Below are positions 36,535 through 44,981 of a DNA stretch of 64,000 nt, one piece after another. The DNA is from JBMONI01 sp049324575. GTDB lineage: Bacteria; Omnitrophota; Omnitrophia; Omnitrophales; Aquincolibacteriaceae. The position numbers and the translations under genes were made by a program. Location: the NCBI GenBank assembly GCA_049324575.1, contig JBMONI010000018.1, positions 15,040 to 79,039 of the forward strand, written 5' to 3'. How positions within the stretch are numbered: the first letter of the stretch is position 1; each line of letters starts with the position of its first letter. The notes under the pieces are model-generated. The model saw only the letters and a list, made by a program, of their open reading frames with translations. It searched no databases and was not told where the DNA came from.

Positions 36535-37070
36535 GGCTTCTCCATCATCTTCAGAATCGTGGTCAGCTGCATTTGATACCGCAAGAGATCCGGCGCTTTA
36601 TCCTTCCCGAAGATGGAACTTCGGTTGATCATGATTTTGTCCACCGAGATCGGGACCTCGCTACGAGCGACCTCCGCCAGGAAACGGACGAGATTCTGGA
36701 AATTACTCTCCCCCTGGAAATCGATGGTCAAATATCCGTAGGGCCCATCCCGTCTTACTTTTTGCGGGGTCATGGATTCAACGATCAGCCGGTGCTTTTT
36801 GGCAAACCCGGTCAAGCGGTCCAAAGCTGAATACTGAAGTTTCTCCGTCAAAAATTTTCCTTCTTCGGCGTTCAAAGCCTCTTTCGCTTTTAAAAGGTCT
36901 TCGATCAACCCATTCCGCACCACGGCATCTGCGGCCTCGCTTCGCTGTTGCCGGACCTCCTTCCAGGCCCCTTTGAGAGAAACGAAATAGCCGATGGCGG
37001 CAAAGCAAAAAAGCGCCGCGACAAAGATCAAAAGTTCTTTTTGGGGCTCATTCAGTCTAACGACCTGCAT
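36531..37070 (-). CDS. PilO/GspM-like inner-membrane protein
   Basis: 179 residues from ATG 37070 (GGAAGGA upstream). One N-terminal helix (LLIFVAALFCFAAIGYFVSL), a coiled-coil stretch, then a ferredoxin-like domain with YLTIDFQGESNFQNLVRFLAEVARSEVPISVDKIMI, as in PilO. It should pair with the PilN part of the upstream protein. Overlaps that gene by 14 bp and pilP by 4 bp. Confidence 0.82.
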   Translation of the reverse strand: MQVVRLNEPQKELLIFVAALFCFAAIGYFVSLKGAWKEVRQQRSEAADAVVRNGLIEDLLKAKEALNAEEGKFLTEKLQYSALDRLTGFAKKHRLIVESMTPQKVRRDGPYGYLTIDFQGESNFQNLVRFLAEVARSEVPISVDKIMINRSSIFGKDKAPDLLRYQMQLTTILKMMEKP

Positions 37071-38601
37071 TCCTTCCCCTTTCCTCCGCGACCGCATTGG
37101 CCGCAAATCGCGTCAGGTCCTTTCCGTACATTTTGTCCTGCCTCAGCTCCTGGACCGCCAGCGGCGGAAACCGCCCCTGGATCTCTTTCGCGTCCCCGAT
37201 CTTTTGCAGCCATTCATTGATCGCCGTGGTCTCTTTCTGATAATTCCCGTAATAGCTCATCCCGCGCAACACGAACACCCCCGGACCTTTTTCCTCACCG
37301 CCCTTCGCCACGGTAATCTCATCGAGCCACATGGGACGGGGGATCGTCTCCGAGATCCTAGTCAGGATCGCCGCCATGGGGATCTTGGTGCGGTTGAATT
37401 TTTTCAGCGTTTCGACGCGATTCTCGACGGCGGTCTTTTGGACCCGTAATTGCTGGGCTGTCGATTCTGAAAAATTCCCCATTGCCGCGGCCGAACGATC
37501 CAGCTCCTGTTTTTGGGCAAGGTAGATCCGGCCGATCGGCTGAATAAAAGCGGTTTGAACGATCATCGCGATCAGAAAGACCAGAACGAACTCTGCCACA
37601 AGGATCGTGTAGAAAAACCCCGGCTTCATTTGCCGGTTCTCCCGCGGCAAAAGAACGCTTGTCCCGAACGGCGAGCTTCTTTCGAGTCCCCGCATCGCAA
37701 GTCCTGCGGCAAGCACAAGACCGCCCGGTTCCGGGGTCTCCGGCGGCAGATCGGGGAGCCCCTGGACAATCTCAAAGTTCATTTTGGAGACAAACGCGGT
37801 GTTCAGGAAATCCCGCCAGGCGGTCAAAGGGCCATAGCCAGTCATAAAGATCTTTTGGGGATATTCTCCCTGGGAAAGCCTGAGATAATAATCGGCGGAG
37901 GCCTTGATCTCATCGAACAGTTTATGCCGGTCCGTTTCAAAATCATCCGACAGACTGAAGTCGCGGGCCAATTTGATCACCGAACCTTTAAAGATAAGGA
38001 CCTGTACGCCGCCGGATTCCTTCATGAAGATCAGTCCTTGCGAAACATTCGGATCGAACTTTCCGGTTAATTTGAGATACCGGCCCAGCGCATCCGGGAC
38101 AGTCTCAACCTCCTCCAGACCGATCCCTGCCTTTTTCACGGCCATGACCAGGCTCTGGATCCCTCTTTTACGCACGGCCGTCGCCGTCACCGCGCCCTTT
38201 TCGTATTCTTCCTGATGCTCCCGATAATCCACCACCACTTCGCTCATTTTAAAGGGACTAAAGCGCATCGCTTCATACTGGATCGCCTCCCCCTTGTCTT
38301 TTCCCTGGATCTCCGGCATCAGGAAGTACCGGGTCACGGCATGCTCGGGATCGACCGCCGCATAGATGAACTGATGGCGGACCCGGATCTTCTCGCAGAC
38401 TTCACGGATCGCCTTGGAAACGGGCGGACGTTCCGGCATCAAAAACGCAAATCTCCCCTTGGAGACCGTAGGTTCTTTGGGAGCGGCTTCCGGAATCAAG
38501 GCCTCGGCATACCCATCGATCTTGGGGGCTTTGGACGATCCACTGACACGGACCGCCACGACGCGTTCATCTCCGACGTAAAGACCTATCCCCGAAGCCA
38601 A
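37057..38601 (-). CDS. PilM-PilN fusion (GspL-like)
   Basis: 514 residues. The N-terminal 310 residues are an actin-like PilM fold (GIGLYVGDERVVAVRV; later GGLVLAAGLAMRGL). A transmembrane helix near residue 335 (ILVAEFVLVFLIAMIVQTAFI) leads to a coiled coil and a PilN-like domain (MAAILTRISETIPRPMWLDEI). In type IV pili these are two proteins; in T2SS they are joined as GspL. The fusion makes the system intermediate between the two. Confidence 0.82.
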   Translation of the reverse strand: MASGIGLYVGDERVVAVRVSGSSKAPKIDGYAEALIPEAAPKEPTVSKGRFAFLMPERPPVSKAIREVCEKIRVRHQFIYAAVDPEHAVTRYFLMPEIQGKDKGEAIQYEAMRFSPFKMSEVVVDYREHQEEYEKGAVTATAVRKRGIQSLVMAVKKAGIGLEEVETVPDALGRYLKLTGKFDPNVSQGLIFMKESGGVQVLIFKGSVIKLARDFSLSDDFETDRHKLFDEIKASADYYLRLSQGEYPQKIFMTGYGPLTAWRDFLNTAFVSKMNFEIVQGLPDLPPETPEPGGLVLAAGLAMRGLERSSPFGTSVLLPRENRQMKPGFFYTILVAEFVLVFLIAMIVQTAFIQPIGRIYLAQKQELDRSAAAMGNFSESTAQQLRVQKTAVENRVETLKKFNRTKIPMAAILTRISETIPRPMWLDEITVAKGGEEKGPGVFVLRGMSYYGNYQKETTAINEWLQKIGDAKEIQGRFPPLAVQELRQDKMYGKDLTRFAANAVAEERGRNAGR

Positions 38602-38615
38602 GCGAATCTCCTCGT

Positions 38616-39503
38616 TCAGGACGACATTTTGCGGCTGGAGATGCGGACCTCACTGCCAACCTGGATCTTGGACGTTTTGGGCGAAGCCAGATAGCGAACC
38701 GCTGCGACCGAAGGGTATACTTTCTCGACCATCCCGACCCCGACGAACTTGTTCTGCGCATAGATCTCCACGTAGAGTCCGGCTTTGATCTTGTTCTTCT
38801 TCCCCTGATCGATCATGAGGAACTCAAAGTCTTTATTGACCCCGATCACCCGCGCCGTCCCCGTCAAAGAGGCAGGGGCCGGTTCTTTTTGCGCAGCCTC
38901 TGCCTGCAGTTTTTCGAGGCGCTCCAGTTCGGCGGTCAGGATGCGTATCCGCTCCTCGCGTTCAAGTAAAGCAATATTCAATGAGGCGAGGTTTTCTTTG
39001 TATTTCCCCTGCATGGCGGCGAACACACGGTGATGCTCCTGGCGAAAATTATCGAAACGCAGCTGGGTCAGATCGATCTGGTCCTGGAACTGAGCCAGGA
39101 ACTTCATCTGATCGGCCATGCGGCGGATCTCGAGTCTCTGGGTCGCGTTCTTATCCGCCAGCAGGATCGCTTCATGGAAAAGCCTCCGGCCGGACTTCTG
39201 AGTCAGCTCGTTCTGGCCTTGCAGATGGGTTCTTAACCCGCCTTCCGACCAAGCCACAAAAACACCGGCCGCGCAAAAAACGAGCAACAGGACGGCCGAG
39301 ATCCGGGCCATCGAAAGCCCCGTTTTTCTTTTAATAAAAAGACCCTCCGTCCCCGCCCACGGACGGTCCATATCCCGGGTTTCACGCCAGCCCCGGATGA
39401 TGCGGTTCTTTTCAAGCCAAGGATAATGGCTAAAGAGCTTTTTTCTGGAAAAAGCCTTGGGCGATAAATATTGCGTTGTTTTTTGGTCTGCGGAAGCGAT
39501 CAT
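38616..39503 (-). CDS. Membrane-anchored coiled-coil protein of the pilus cluster
   Basis: 295 residues, not recognised. A cytoplasmic head of about 65 residues, one transmembrane helix (ISAVLLLVFCAAGVFVAW), a long coiled coil (about residues 85-200) and a C-terminal beta-rich domain starting TGTARVIGVNKDFEFLMIDQG, reminiscent of MreC- or FlgT-type beta domains. AAGGAGG precedes the ATG. Its place in the operon implies a structural role in the assembly platform. Confidence 0.75.
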   Translation of the reverse strand: MIASADQKTTQYLSPKAFSRKKLFSHYPWLEKNRIIRGWRETRDMDRPWAGTEGLFIKRKTGLSMARISAVLLLVFCAAGVFVAWSEGGLRTHLQGQNELTQKSGRRLFHEAILLADKNATQRLEIRRMADQMKFLAQFQDQIDLTQLRFDNFRQEHHRVFAAMQGKYKENLASLNIALLEREERIRILTAELERLEKLQAEAAQKEPAPASLTGTARVIGVNKDFEFLMIDQGKKNKIKAGLYVEIYAQNKFVGVGMVEKVYPSVAAVRYLASPKTSKIQVGSEVRISSRKMSS

Positions 39504-39582
39504 AAACCCTCCTTAACCCTTTCTAATATTATCGGTTAGGAAGGAAAAACCTTGATCGAAAAGGAGGCGGGAAAGAGGAAAA

Positions 39583-39605
39583 GACCGGAAGAAGAAGATC
39601 CGGTC
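39583..39605 (-). terminator. Likely intrinsic terminator after the 39604-40119 pilin
   Basis: Perfect 7-bp stem GACCGGA/TCCGGTC with a 9-nt loop, followed on the minus strand by CTTTT-type T bases. The pilin stop codon lies within the stem. It separates the minor-pilin genes from the pilMN-secretin genes. Confidence 0.5.
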
Positions 39606-40119
39606 AAAGTTTGCATTTTTCTGGATCTTGGGTCGAATCCATCTCCAGGTCCTGTCCTCCGGGCGGTAAGCTCCAGCCAATCGGCATAATGCCCCCCGGT
39701 GGAGGGTCTGAATTAGAGAGCCCGGGGCTCATTTCATAGCAAAGAACGCGTTCCCCTTTGATGGCCCTTAAGACCAAAGCCTCCGCCCCTTCTTCGGTCG
39801 TTCCAACCTCGATCTCATATTCGAATTCCTCGCTAAAATGCAGGTCATCCAGATAGCCCCGCCCTTCGAGCTCTGCGAAAAGCGTATCCGCATCCTCCTC
39901 CGGGATCCCCGTCACGTAGTCCGAAAGAACGTCCTTCCGGTATTCGGTCTGGAACATGCGAATGATCTTGGCGAGGTCCCGCAAGGAATCCATCGCTTTA
40001 ACGGCTTTCTTGTTCTCAATGTTCTTTTGCATCCCGGGGATCGCCATGGCCGCGCCAACCGCAATGATCACGACCACGAGGATCATCTCAAGAAGCGTAG
40101 CGCCTTTGGTCTTAATCAT
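39604..40119 (-). CDS. Type IV pilin-like protein
   Basis: 171 residues from ATG 40119. The prepilin motif is MIKTKGATLLEMILVVVIIAVGAAMAI; the cleavage site is G-A rather than G-F, but Glu5 is kept. A C-terminal proline- and glycine-rich stretch (PPPGGIMPIGWSLPPGG) precedes the end. Two cysteines near the C-terminus. Overlaps the giant upstream gene by 8 bp. Confidence 0.82.
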   Translation of the reverse strand: MIKTKGATLLEMILVVVIIAVGAAMAIPGMQKNIENKKAVKAMDSLRDLAKIIRMFQTEYRKDVLSDYVTGIPEEDADTLFAELEGRGYLDDLHFSEEFEYEIEVGTTEEGAEALVLRAIKGERVLCYEMSPGLSNSDPPPGGIMPIGWSLPPGGQDLEMDSTQDPEKCKL

Positions 40120-43100
40120 TGGTGTCAAGGACTCCCAGGTCCTGGTAGCGTTCCCGGACGACGGCATAGATCGTCGGCGGCGTGGGAGGCGGTTTCTCGG
40201 CCAAACGGGCGTTGTAATCAAAGATCCGCTTCGGGGCCGTGTAATAGATGGTGTCGTAGTACGCTTTGCTCAGTTTATTCGGTTTGATCAGTTCTTCGGA
40301 ATGCCAAGGAACGATCAAGGCCCCTGAATAAAAAAGCGTATTCGTATCCGATGCATCGATGACCCCGTTCGCGTTCCGGTCCCATTCCCAGTCCTCCTGA
40401 AAATTGATCAGATTTTCGAGTCCCCCGCTGTACATCGGCTGATACAACGCCGAATAATTCCCGCCGCCTGTGTTATTAAGGCAATACGCCCCGGAAGCAT
40501 CGAAGCCCGCCATGCCTTCGAAATAAGTGACTTGTACGGTCGATCCCGTGCAAGGCCCTCCCGAAACACATGTCCCAGCCCCCGTTTCGCTGTTGATCGT
40601 ACAGATCGGCGGCGGGCAAACCGCATTTGCCAGGGTAATGGTTCGCGCCTGTCCGGCATGATAATAAACGACATCCCAGACATGGGTCCCGGGAAAAGGA
40701 TAGGTCGGCCTCGGGTAACATGAGGAGCACAAAGGGGCTCCGTCCCTGCGGATCATGCTCGTCCCCGGATATTGCTGGCAAGGCGTCGTCTGCGGAGTCA
40801 CTGTATCCGGGCATACCATGAATCCGTCGGTCCATGCCGGAATTTGCTCCCTGGGAAAATCCAGGAAGGGAATGCGGACTTCTCTCATAACAATCTCGTT
40901 CTGGATAAAAACATCGGGATTAAGATCGCTCACACGAATAAAACGCTGATTCGTTTTAGTCGTTTTGTTCTGGATCAAGACAGTCCACTCTCCGCTCACA
41001 GCGTCAAACCGTTCCACCGGCAAACGGAAAACATAGTTCTGGAATCCGGCGTTCACCAGATCCTGCCTTACATTATTGATGAGCACCGTATCGTCGGTCT
41101 CGGGGTCAAAATCCTGCAAAGTATCCAACGGAGCCCCAAGCCACCAACTGGGAGTTCCTGTCACCGAGGCAGGAAATGATGCGGGGATAGTGGCCGTCAG
41201 CGGATCGACGGGATCGGCAATACCGTTGTCGTTGATGTCATCGTCAATATCGATATAGGCATTGGCGTCCGGGCTTCCATCATAGCGGGCATTCATATTT
41301 TTCCATTCCGCGAACGCCGTCACGAGGTCATAACTTCCCGATATGCAATAATTGGTCCCGTTCGGCATAACGCAACTTCGCATCATAAGAAGCATTTTGG
41401 AACGCATGAGATATTCGATCGTCGTCTCCGGATCCCGTCTTCTCCCGCACAATCTTCCGCCCGTATAGTTCCCATTCGAGTCATATTGCCCGCTTAACAC
41501 ACAGTCATGCGAAGTCGCAACGGAAGTAGCTTTGTAGGGACCATACGATCCGTTGTAATGGGGTCCATAAACCCCCAACTCGCCGGTATTTCCCACCGAA
41601 GTCCCCCAGGAGTCCCAGGTTTTATAGGGAGAGCAAAGACGGCAGGCCGTCCCATAAGGATAAAAGTAACTGATGTAATAACCCGAATCGTTCTTCCACC
41701 AGGCGCAGGTTCCGAAATTCTCGTCCCATTCCGTCACGCCCGCGCACCGGTTATACATCGGTTGAAGCTGGGAGGGCAAAATCCCGGTCACCAGCGCCGC
41801 ATTGACCGTCACATCGTTCTGGACCCGGTGATAATAGGCCTGCTTTTCCCACGATTGTCCTCCATTCGGAAGGCTGAAGGTACAGCATTGCCCCGTATCA
41901 TTCCACTCGTTGGACAGAACGCCGAAGCTGTCGCTGAAGATCGAAGCGGGCGGAACCTCGCAATAGTTGACCGTCCCGAAGATCCGTTGTCCACTGAGGT
42001 CGAAATTCGGACAAAGGTTCCCGTTCACGTCATAAACATTGTAATCGCCCTGGACCCATACCCGTCCGTTCGAAACCAGGGTCAGTCCCCCGCTCGGAAG
42101 CCGTGTGCCGTTCACCAAACGCACCAGGCGGACCGACGTATCGGTCACATTCGCCGGATCCAGCATCGATGCTGTTTGGACATAAACGGTATAACCCGAA
42201 TCGATCTTGTCCGGGTAAGTCTCCTCAAGGAACGTTTTCAAAAGCCCGATATCGATCACGAGCGTCCGGAAAGTGCTTTGGGCAAAATCCGAGCGACGCG
42301 TACTGCCCAAACGGTAATCGCGGACCCCCGCCAATCCTATTCCCCCCGCCGTAAGCGTTGAATCCAGAACGGTCCCGTCCTTGAGCCGGGCTGAATGATC
42401 CGAACAGATCGCATCCGCACATTGGAACGTAAGATCGGCGAACGATTGCAATTTGACGCTTTTGAGTTGGGCGGAATCGGAAGCCGAAAGCGGTTCGATC
42501 AGGACATGGTTCGGATTGTTCGCCCGGATCCCCGTCAGATCGCCGATCGGCAGGGAAAGCCGGGGACTGTTCTCGCTGACAAGCCCCGCGCGGCCGTAAT
42601 AATTCGTCCACCCTGGATTCGTCAGGGGCTTCACGGTCCCGCCGGGATTATCCAGCGCCCACGCACCGTCGATCATGGGCAAATTCGTCTTGGAATAAGC
42701 CGGTGAAATGCTCATCTCCCAGGCGTTGTAGTCCGGCAGATCATAGGCCGTGAAAGATCCCGGATTCCCCTCCGCCCAAACCCATTGATAATTGGCGCGA
42801 GAAAAAGGCTCGATCATCACGGGATAGACCGCCGCCCCGTCCTGGAACTGGATATGGTGCTGGGTCACGTTGCTCAGGGCAAGCATGTTCGAAAAATAAT
42901 AGAACAAAGGCCGCAGGGAGATCGCTTCGGTATCGATCGGTTTTTGTGCGGAGGAGGCCCAGGCATAATCAAAGGTCAGGGGAAGACGCTCCCTCTGGTT
43001 CGGATCGCGGACATAATCAGGAGCAATGGCCTCCGCGTAGAGATTTTCCTTCTCCGTACCGTCGTCATTATAAAGCATGTAATTTCTGCCGATTCCCCGT

Positions 43101-43861
43101 TTGAAATAAAAGTAGATGTTGCCTGATGCGCGCAAAGCAAAATCCCGGAGAGTTCCTTTCGCCGAGCCGTCAAAGGGAGATGAAATCGTCAGCGTCTTAT
43201 TGATCCCGGACATGAGGTAGGCGTTGTAATTGGTGAATACCGGCCCTTCCAGGATGAAATCCGGCCCAGGCGCGATCTCGAGATCGGTGTCAAAGAAAAC
43301 GGAATACTCGAAAAGATTCGCACGGGAAAGCCGGAAGGTCAGGGAAACGACCTTTTCGGTCTTCGACGGCGTGTGTTTCATCGCAATCGCGATCTCGTAA
43401 CGACGGTGAAAATCCAGGAGGTGCCGGTCGACCTCGATAACGCGGATCGTCATGATCTCGATATTGCGGTAGTCCTTGACCATCCGGTCCCGGATCTCAA
43501 AAGGAAGGCTCCCCGCGTCAAGGGTAGCCATCAGTTCTTCCCACCAGGCAACGAGATAGGCGTCGAAATAATCCGGCGCGGACTCGCCTTCGACTTCCTT
43601 CGCGCCCCGGACCCGCTGGTCGTCCGCCTTGGGAGGATAAGCGCTGGTCAGAACGATATAGTCCCGGAAAAGTTTGATCCCCCGGTCAATGATCGCATTG
43701 GCAGACCATTCCATCTTGATCTGAAGATTCTGGCGCCAGATCTGCTTTTGACTGCGGGCCGCGTTCAGCATGGAACCCGCAACCACCGCGGAGATTCCCA
43801 CGACGAGCGCGAGGGTAAGGACTAATGCAAATCCTCGATCTTTTTTCACGGTTCGCATCAC
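40112..43861 (-). CDS. Giant PilX/GspK-like minor pilin (1,249 aa)
   Basis: Begins with a class III-like leader KKDRG before FALVLTLALVVGISAVVAGSML; Glu5 is missing, as is usual for GspK/PilX tip subunits. The remaining 1,200 residues are far longer than any standard minor pilin, contain many cysteines and aromatic residues, and hold two Ca-binding-like loops: DIDDDINDNGIAD near residue 875 and DRNANGVIDASD near 1161-1172, the latter a textbook EF-hand/dockerin pattern. It is probably a tip adhesin or exported receptor. Coupled to the PilW-like gene by ATGA. No frameshift is seen. Confidence 0.85.
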   Translation of the reverse strand: MMRTVKKDRGFALVLTLALVVGISAVVAGSMLNAARSQKQIWRQNLQIKMEWSANAIIDRGIKLFRDYIVLTSAYPPKADDQRVRGAKEVEGESAPDYFDAYLVAWWEELMATLDAGSLPFEIRDRMVKDYRNIEIMTIRVIEVDRHLLDFHRRYEIAIAMKHTPSKTEKVVSLTFRLSRANLFEYSVFFDTDLEIAPGPDFILEGPVFTNYNAYLMSGINKTLTISSPFDGSAKGTLRDFALRASGNIYFYFKRGIGRNYMLYNDDGTEKENLYAEAIAPDYVRDPNQRERLPLTFDYAWASSAQKPIDTEAISLRPLFYYFSNMLALSNVTQHHIQFQDGAAVYPVMIEPFSRANYQWVWAEGNPGSFTAYDLPDYNAWEMSISPAYSKTNLPMIDGAWALDNPGGTVKPLTNPGWTNYYGRAGLVSENSPRLSLPIGDLTGIRANNPNHVLIEPLSASDSAQLKSVKLQSFADLTFQCADAICSDHSARLKDGTVLDSTLTAGGIGLAGVRDYRLGSTRRSDFAQSTFRTLVIDIGLLKTFLEETYPDKIDSGYTVYVQTASMLDPANVTDTSVRLVRLVNGTRLPSGGLTLVSNGRVWVQGDYNVYDVNGNLCPNFDLSGQRIFGTVNYCEVPPASIFSDSFGVLSNEWNDTGQCCTFSLPNGGQSWEKQAYYHRVQNDVTVNAALVTGILPSQLQPMYNRCAGVTEWDENFGTCAWWKNDSGYYISYFYPYGTACRLCSPYKTWDSWGTSVGNTGELGVYGPHYNGSYGPYKATSVATSHDCVLSGQYDSNGNYTGGRLCGRRRDPETTIEYLMRSKMLLMMRSCVMPNGTNYCISGSYDLVTAFAEWKNMNARYDGSPDANAYIDIDDDINDNGIADPVDPLTATIPASFPASVTGTPSWWLGAPLDTLQDFDPETDDTVLINNVRQDLVNAGFQNYVFRLPVERFDAVSGEWTVLIQNKTTKTNQRFIRVSDLNPDVFIQNEIVMREVRIPFLDFPREQIPAWTDGFMVCPDTVTPQTTPCQQYPGTSMIRRDGAPLCSSCYPRPTYPFPGTHVWDVVYYHAGQARTITLANAVCPPPICTINSETGAGTCVSGGPCTGSTVQVTYFEGMAGFDASGAYCLNNTGGGNYSALYQPMYSGGLENLINFQEDWEWDRNANGVIDASDTNTLFYSGALIVPWHSEELIKPNKLSKAYYDTIYYTAPKRIFDYNARLAEKPPPTPPTIYAVVRERYQDLGVLDTND

Positions 43862-44514
43862 CCCGTATAGTTGAGATAAATAGCCCGGGTCACCGGCGCG
43901 ACCCGCACCGGTTTGGTTTTCTCAAAACTCGGATACACCGCAGCCTCAAAACTCGCGTAAAGGATCCTCCGGTCTTCGGACAGCTCAAAGATCATATGGA
44001 CCGGCAGCGTCCCGCCCAGCGACGGCGTAATCCCCAAGGAGCTCGAACGGATAAAATTGATGTCAGAGTTATTGATGAGCCCGTCCTTGTTGTAATCCTT
44101 GATCACCGCGAACTTCTGCAATTTCCCCGTGCTGATCTTCTCCAAAAAAGGCCTGGTATCTCCCTCGTTGGCATACACATATCGCGTGAGATCGTTGTTT
44201 TGCATAAAAAGGTAAACAATCTTGTGGGGCGTTGCCTCGTAGATATTCGGAAGGTCCATCCGGACCTTCCCCCCATCGCGATAGATCAAACTCCCCTTAT
44301 TCGTGTCAAAGCCTTGGGAGCGGACATCGCTCTCGATCCGTTTCATTACATAGGCAAGATGGTTTTGAAGCTCGACCTCGATATTCCCCCGGGCGGAGAT
44401 CTTTCCCTGATATTGGGCAAGAAAAGCCGTTCCTCCCGCGATCAGGGTCACGATAGTCAGGGCCAGGACCAGCTCCAGCAGCGTCATCCCTTGTACCCTC
44501 GGCTTATTCGTCAT
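43858..44514 (-). CDS. PilW/GspJ-like minor pilin with calcium-type loop
   Basis: 218 residues. Prepilin motif VQG before MTLLELVLALTIVTLIAGGTA with Glu5. Residues 140-151 read DYNKDGLINNSD, a dockerin/EF-hand-type calcium loop not expected in GspJ. The remainder is beta-rich, ending PVTRAIYLNYTG. It sits between the PilV-like and giant PilX-like genes, overlapping both. Confidence 0.85.
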   Translation of the reverse strand: MTNKPRVQGMTLLELVLALTIVTLIAGGTAFLAQYQGKISARGNIEVELQNHLAYVMKRIESDVRSQGFDTNKGSLIYRDGGKVRMDLPNIYEATPHKIVYLFMQNNDLTRYVYANEGDTRPFLEKISTGKLQKFAVIKDYNKDGLINNSDINFIRSSSLGITPSLGGTLPVHMIFELSEDRRILYASFEAAVYPSFEKTKPVRVAPVTRAIYLNYTG

Positions 44515-44923
44515 AAACCACCGTCATGAGCGTATCAGAGATCCGCTCGCCCCGCAGATCTTCCCAGCTGACCTCGACCAGGACATGCTTGAGATCGGGG
44601 TCTTCTTCGATCGTCCGGGTAAAAACCCTCATCTGGGCGTTCGGAAGCTCCGGGATCGCGCGCCCCTCGCCTTCGAGCGGATGTCCGTAGCCGCTGTCCG
44701 CATAAGAGGAGATCCCTTTGGCTTTCATTTCCGCGATCTGGCGGCCGGCGATCTCAAGGGCATCCCATCGATGCTGCATATCCACGGCGAATTTCTGGCT
44801 GTGCGTCGAAAGGCCGATCACGCTCAGCGCGACTACCGCCAGGATTGTCAGACTGACCAGGATCTCAACGAGGGTAAAACCGGAAGGATGTTTCGAAAAA
44901 AAACACTGCACACGTTGTCTCAT
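44504..44923 (-). CDS. PilV/GspI-like minor pilin
   Basis: 139 residues. Prepilin motif HPSG before FTLVEILVSLTILAVVALSVI with Glu5, then an AGRQIAEM-type helix typical of GspI/PilV. It is the first gene of the pilus cluster. Upstream, on the minus strand, a TGC-TATGCT extended -10 element at 44968-44973 is a plausible promoter. The C-terminus overlaps the next gene by 11 bp. Confidence 0.86.
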   Translation of the reverse strand: MRQRVQCFFSKHPSGFTLVEILVSLTILAVVALSVIGLSTHSQKFAVDMQHRWDALEIAGRQIAEMKAKGISSYADSGYGHPLEGEGRAIPELPNAQMRVFTRTIEEDPDLKHVLVEVSWEDLRGERISDTLMTVVYDE

Positions 44924-44981
44924 TCGCCTGCTCTCGCTCTCCAGACGCTCCGATCCCGTCTACCTAAAGCATAGCACAAGA

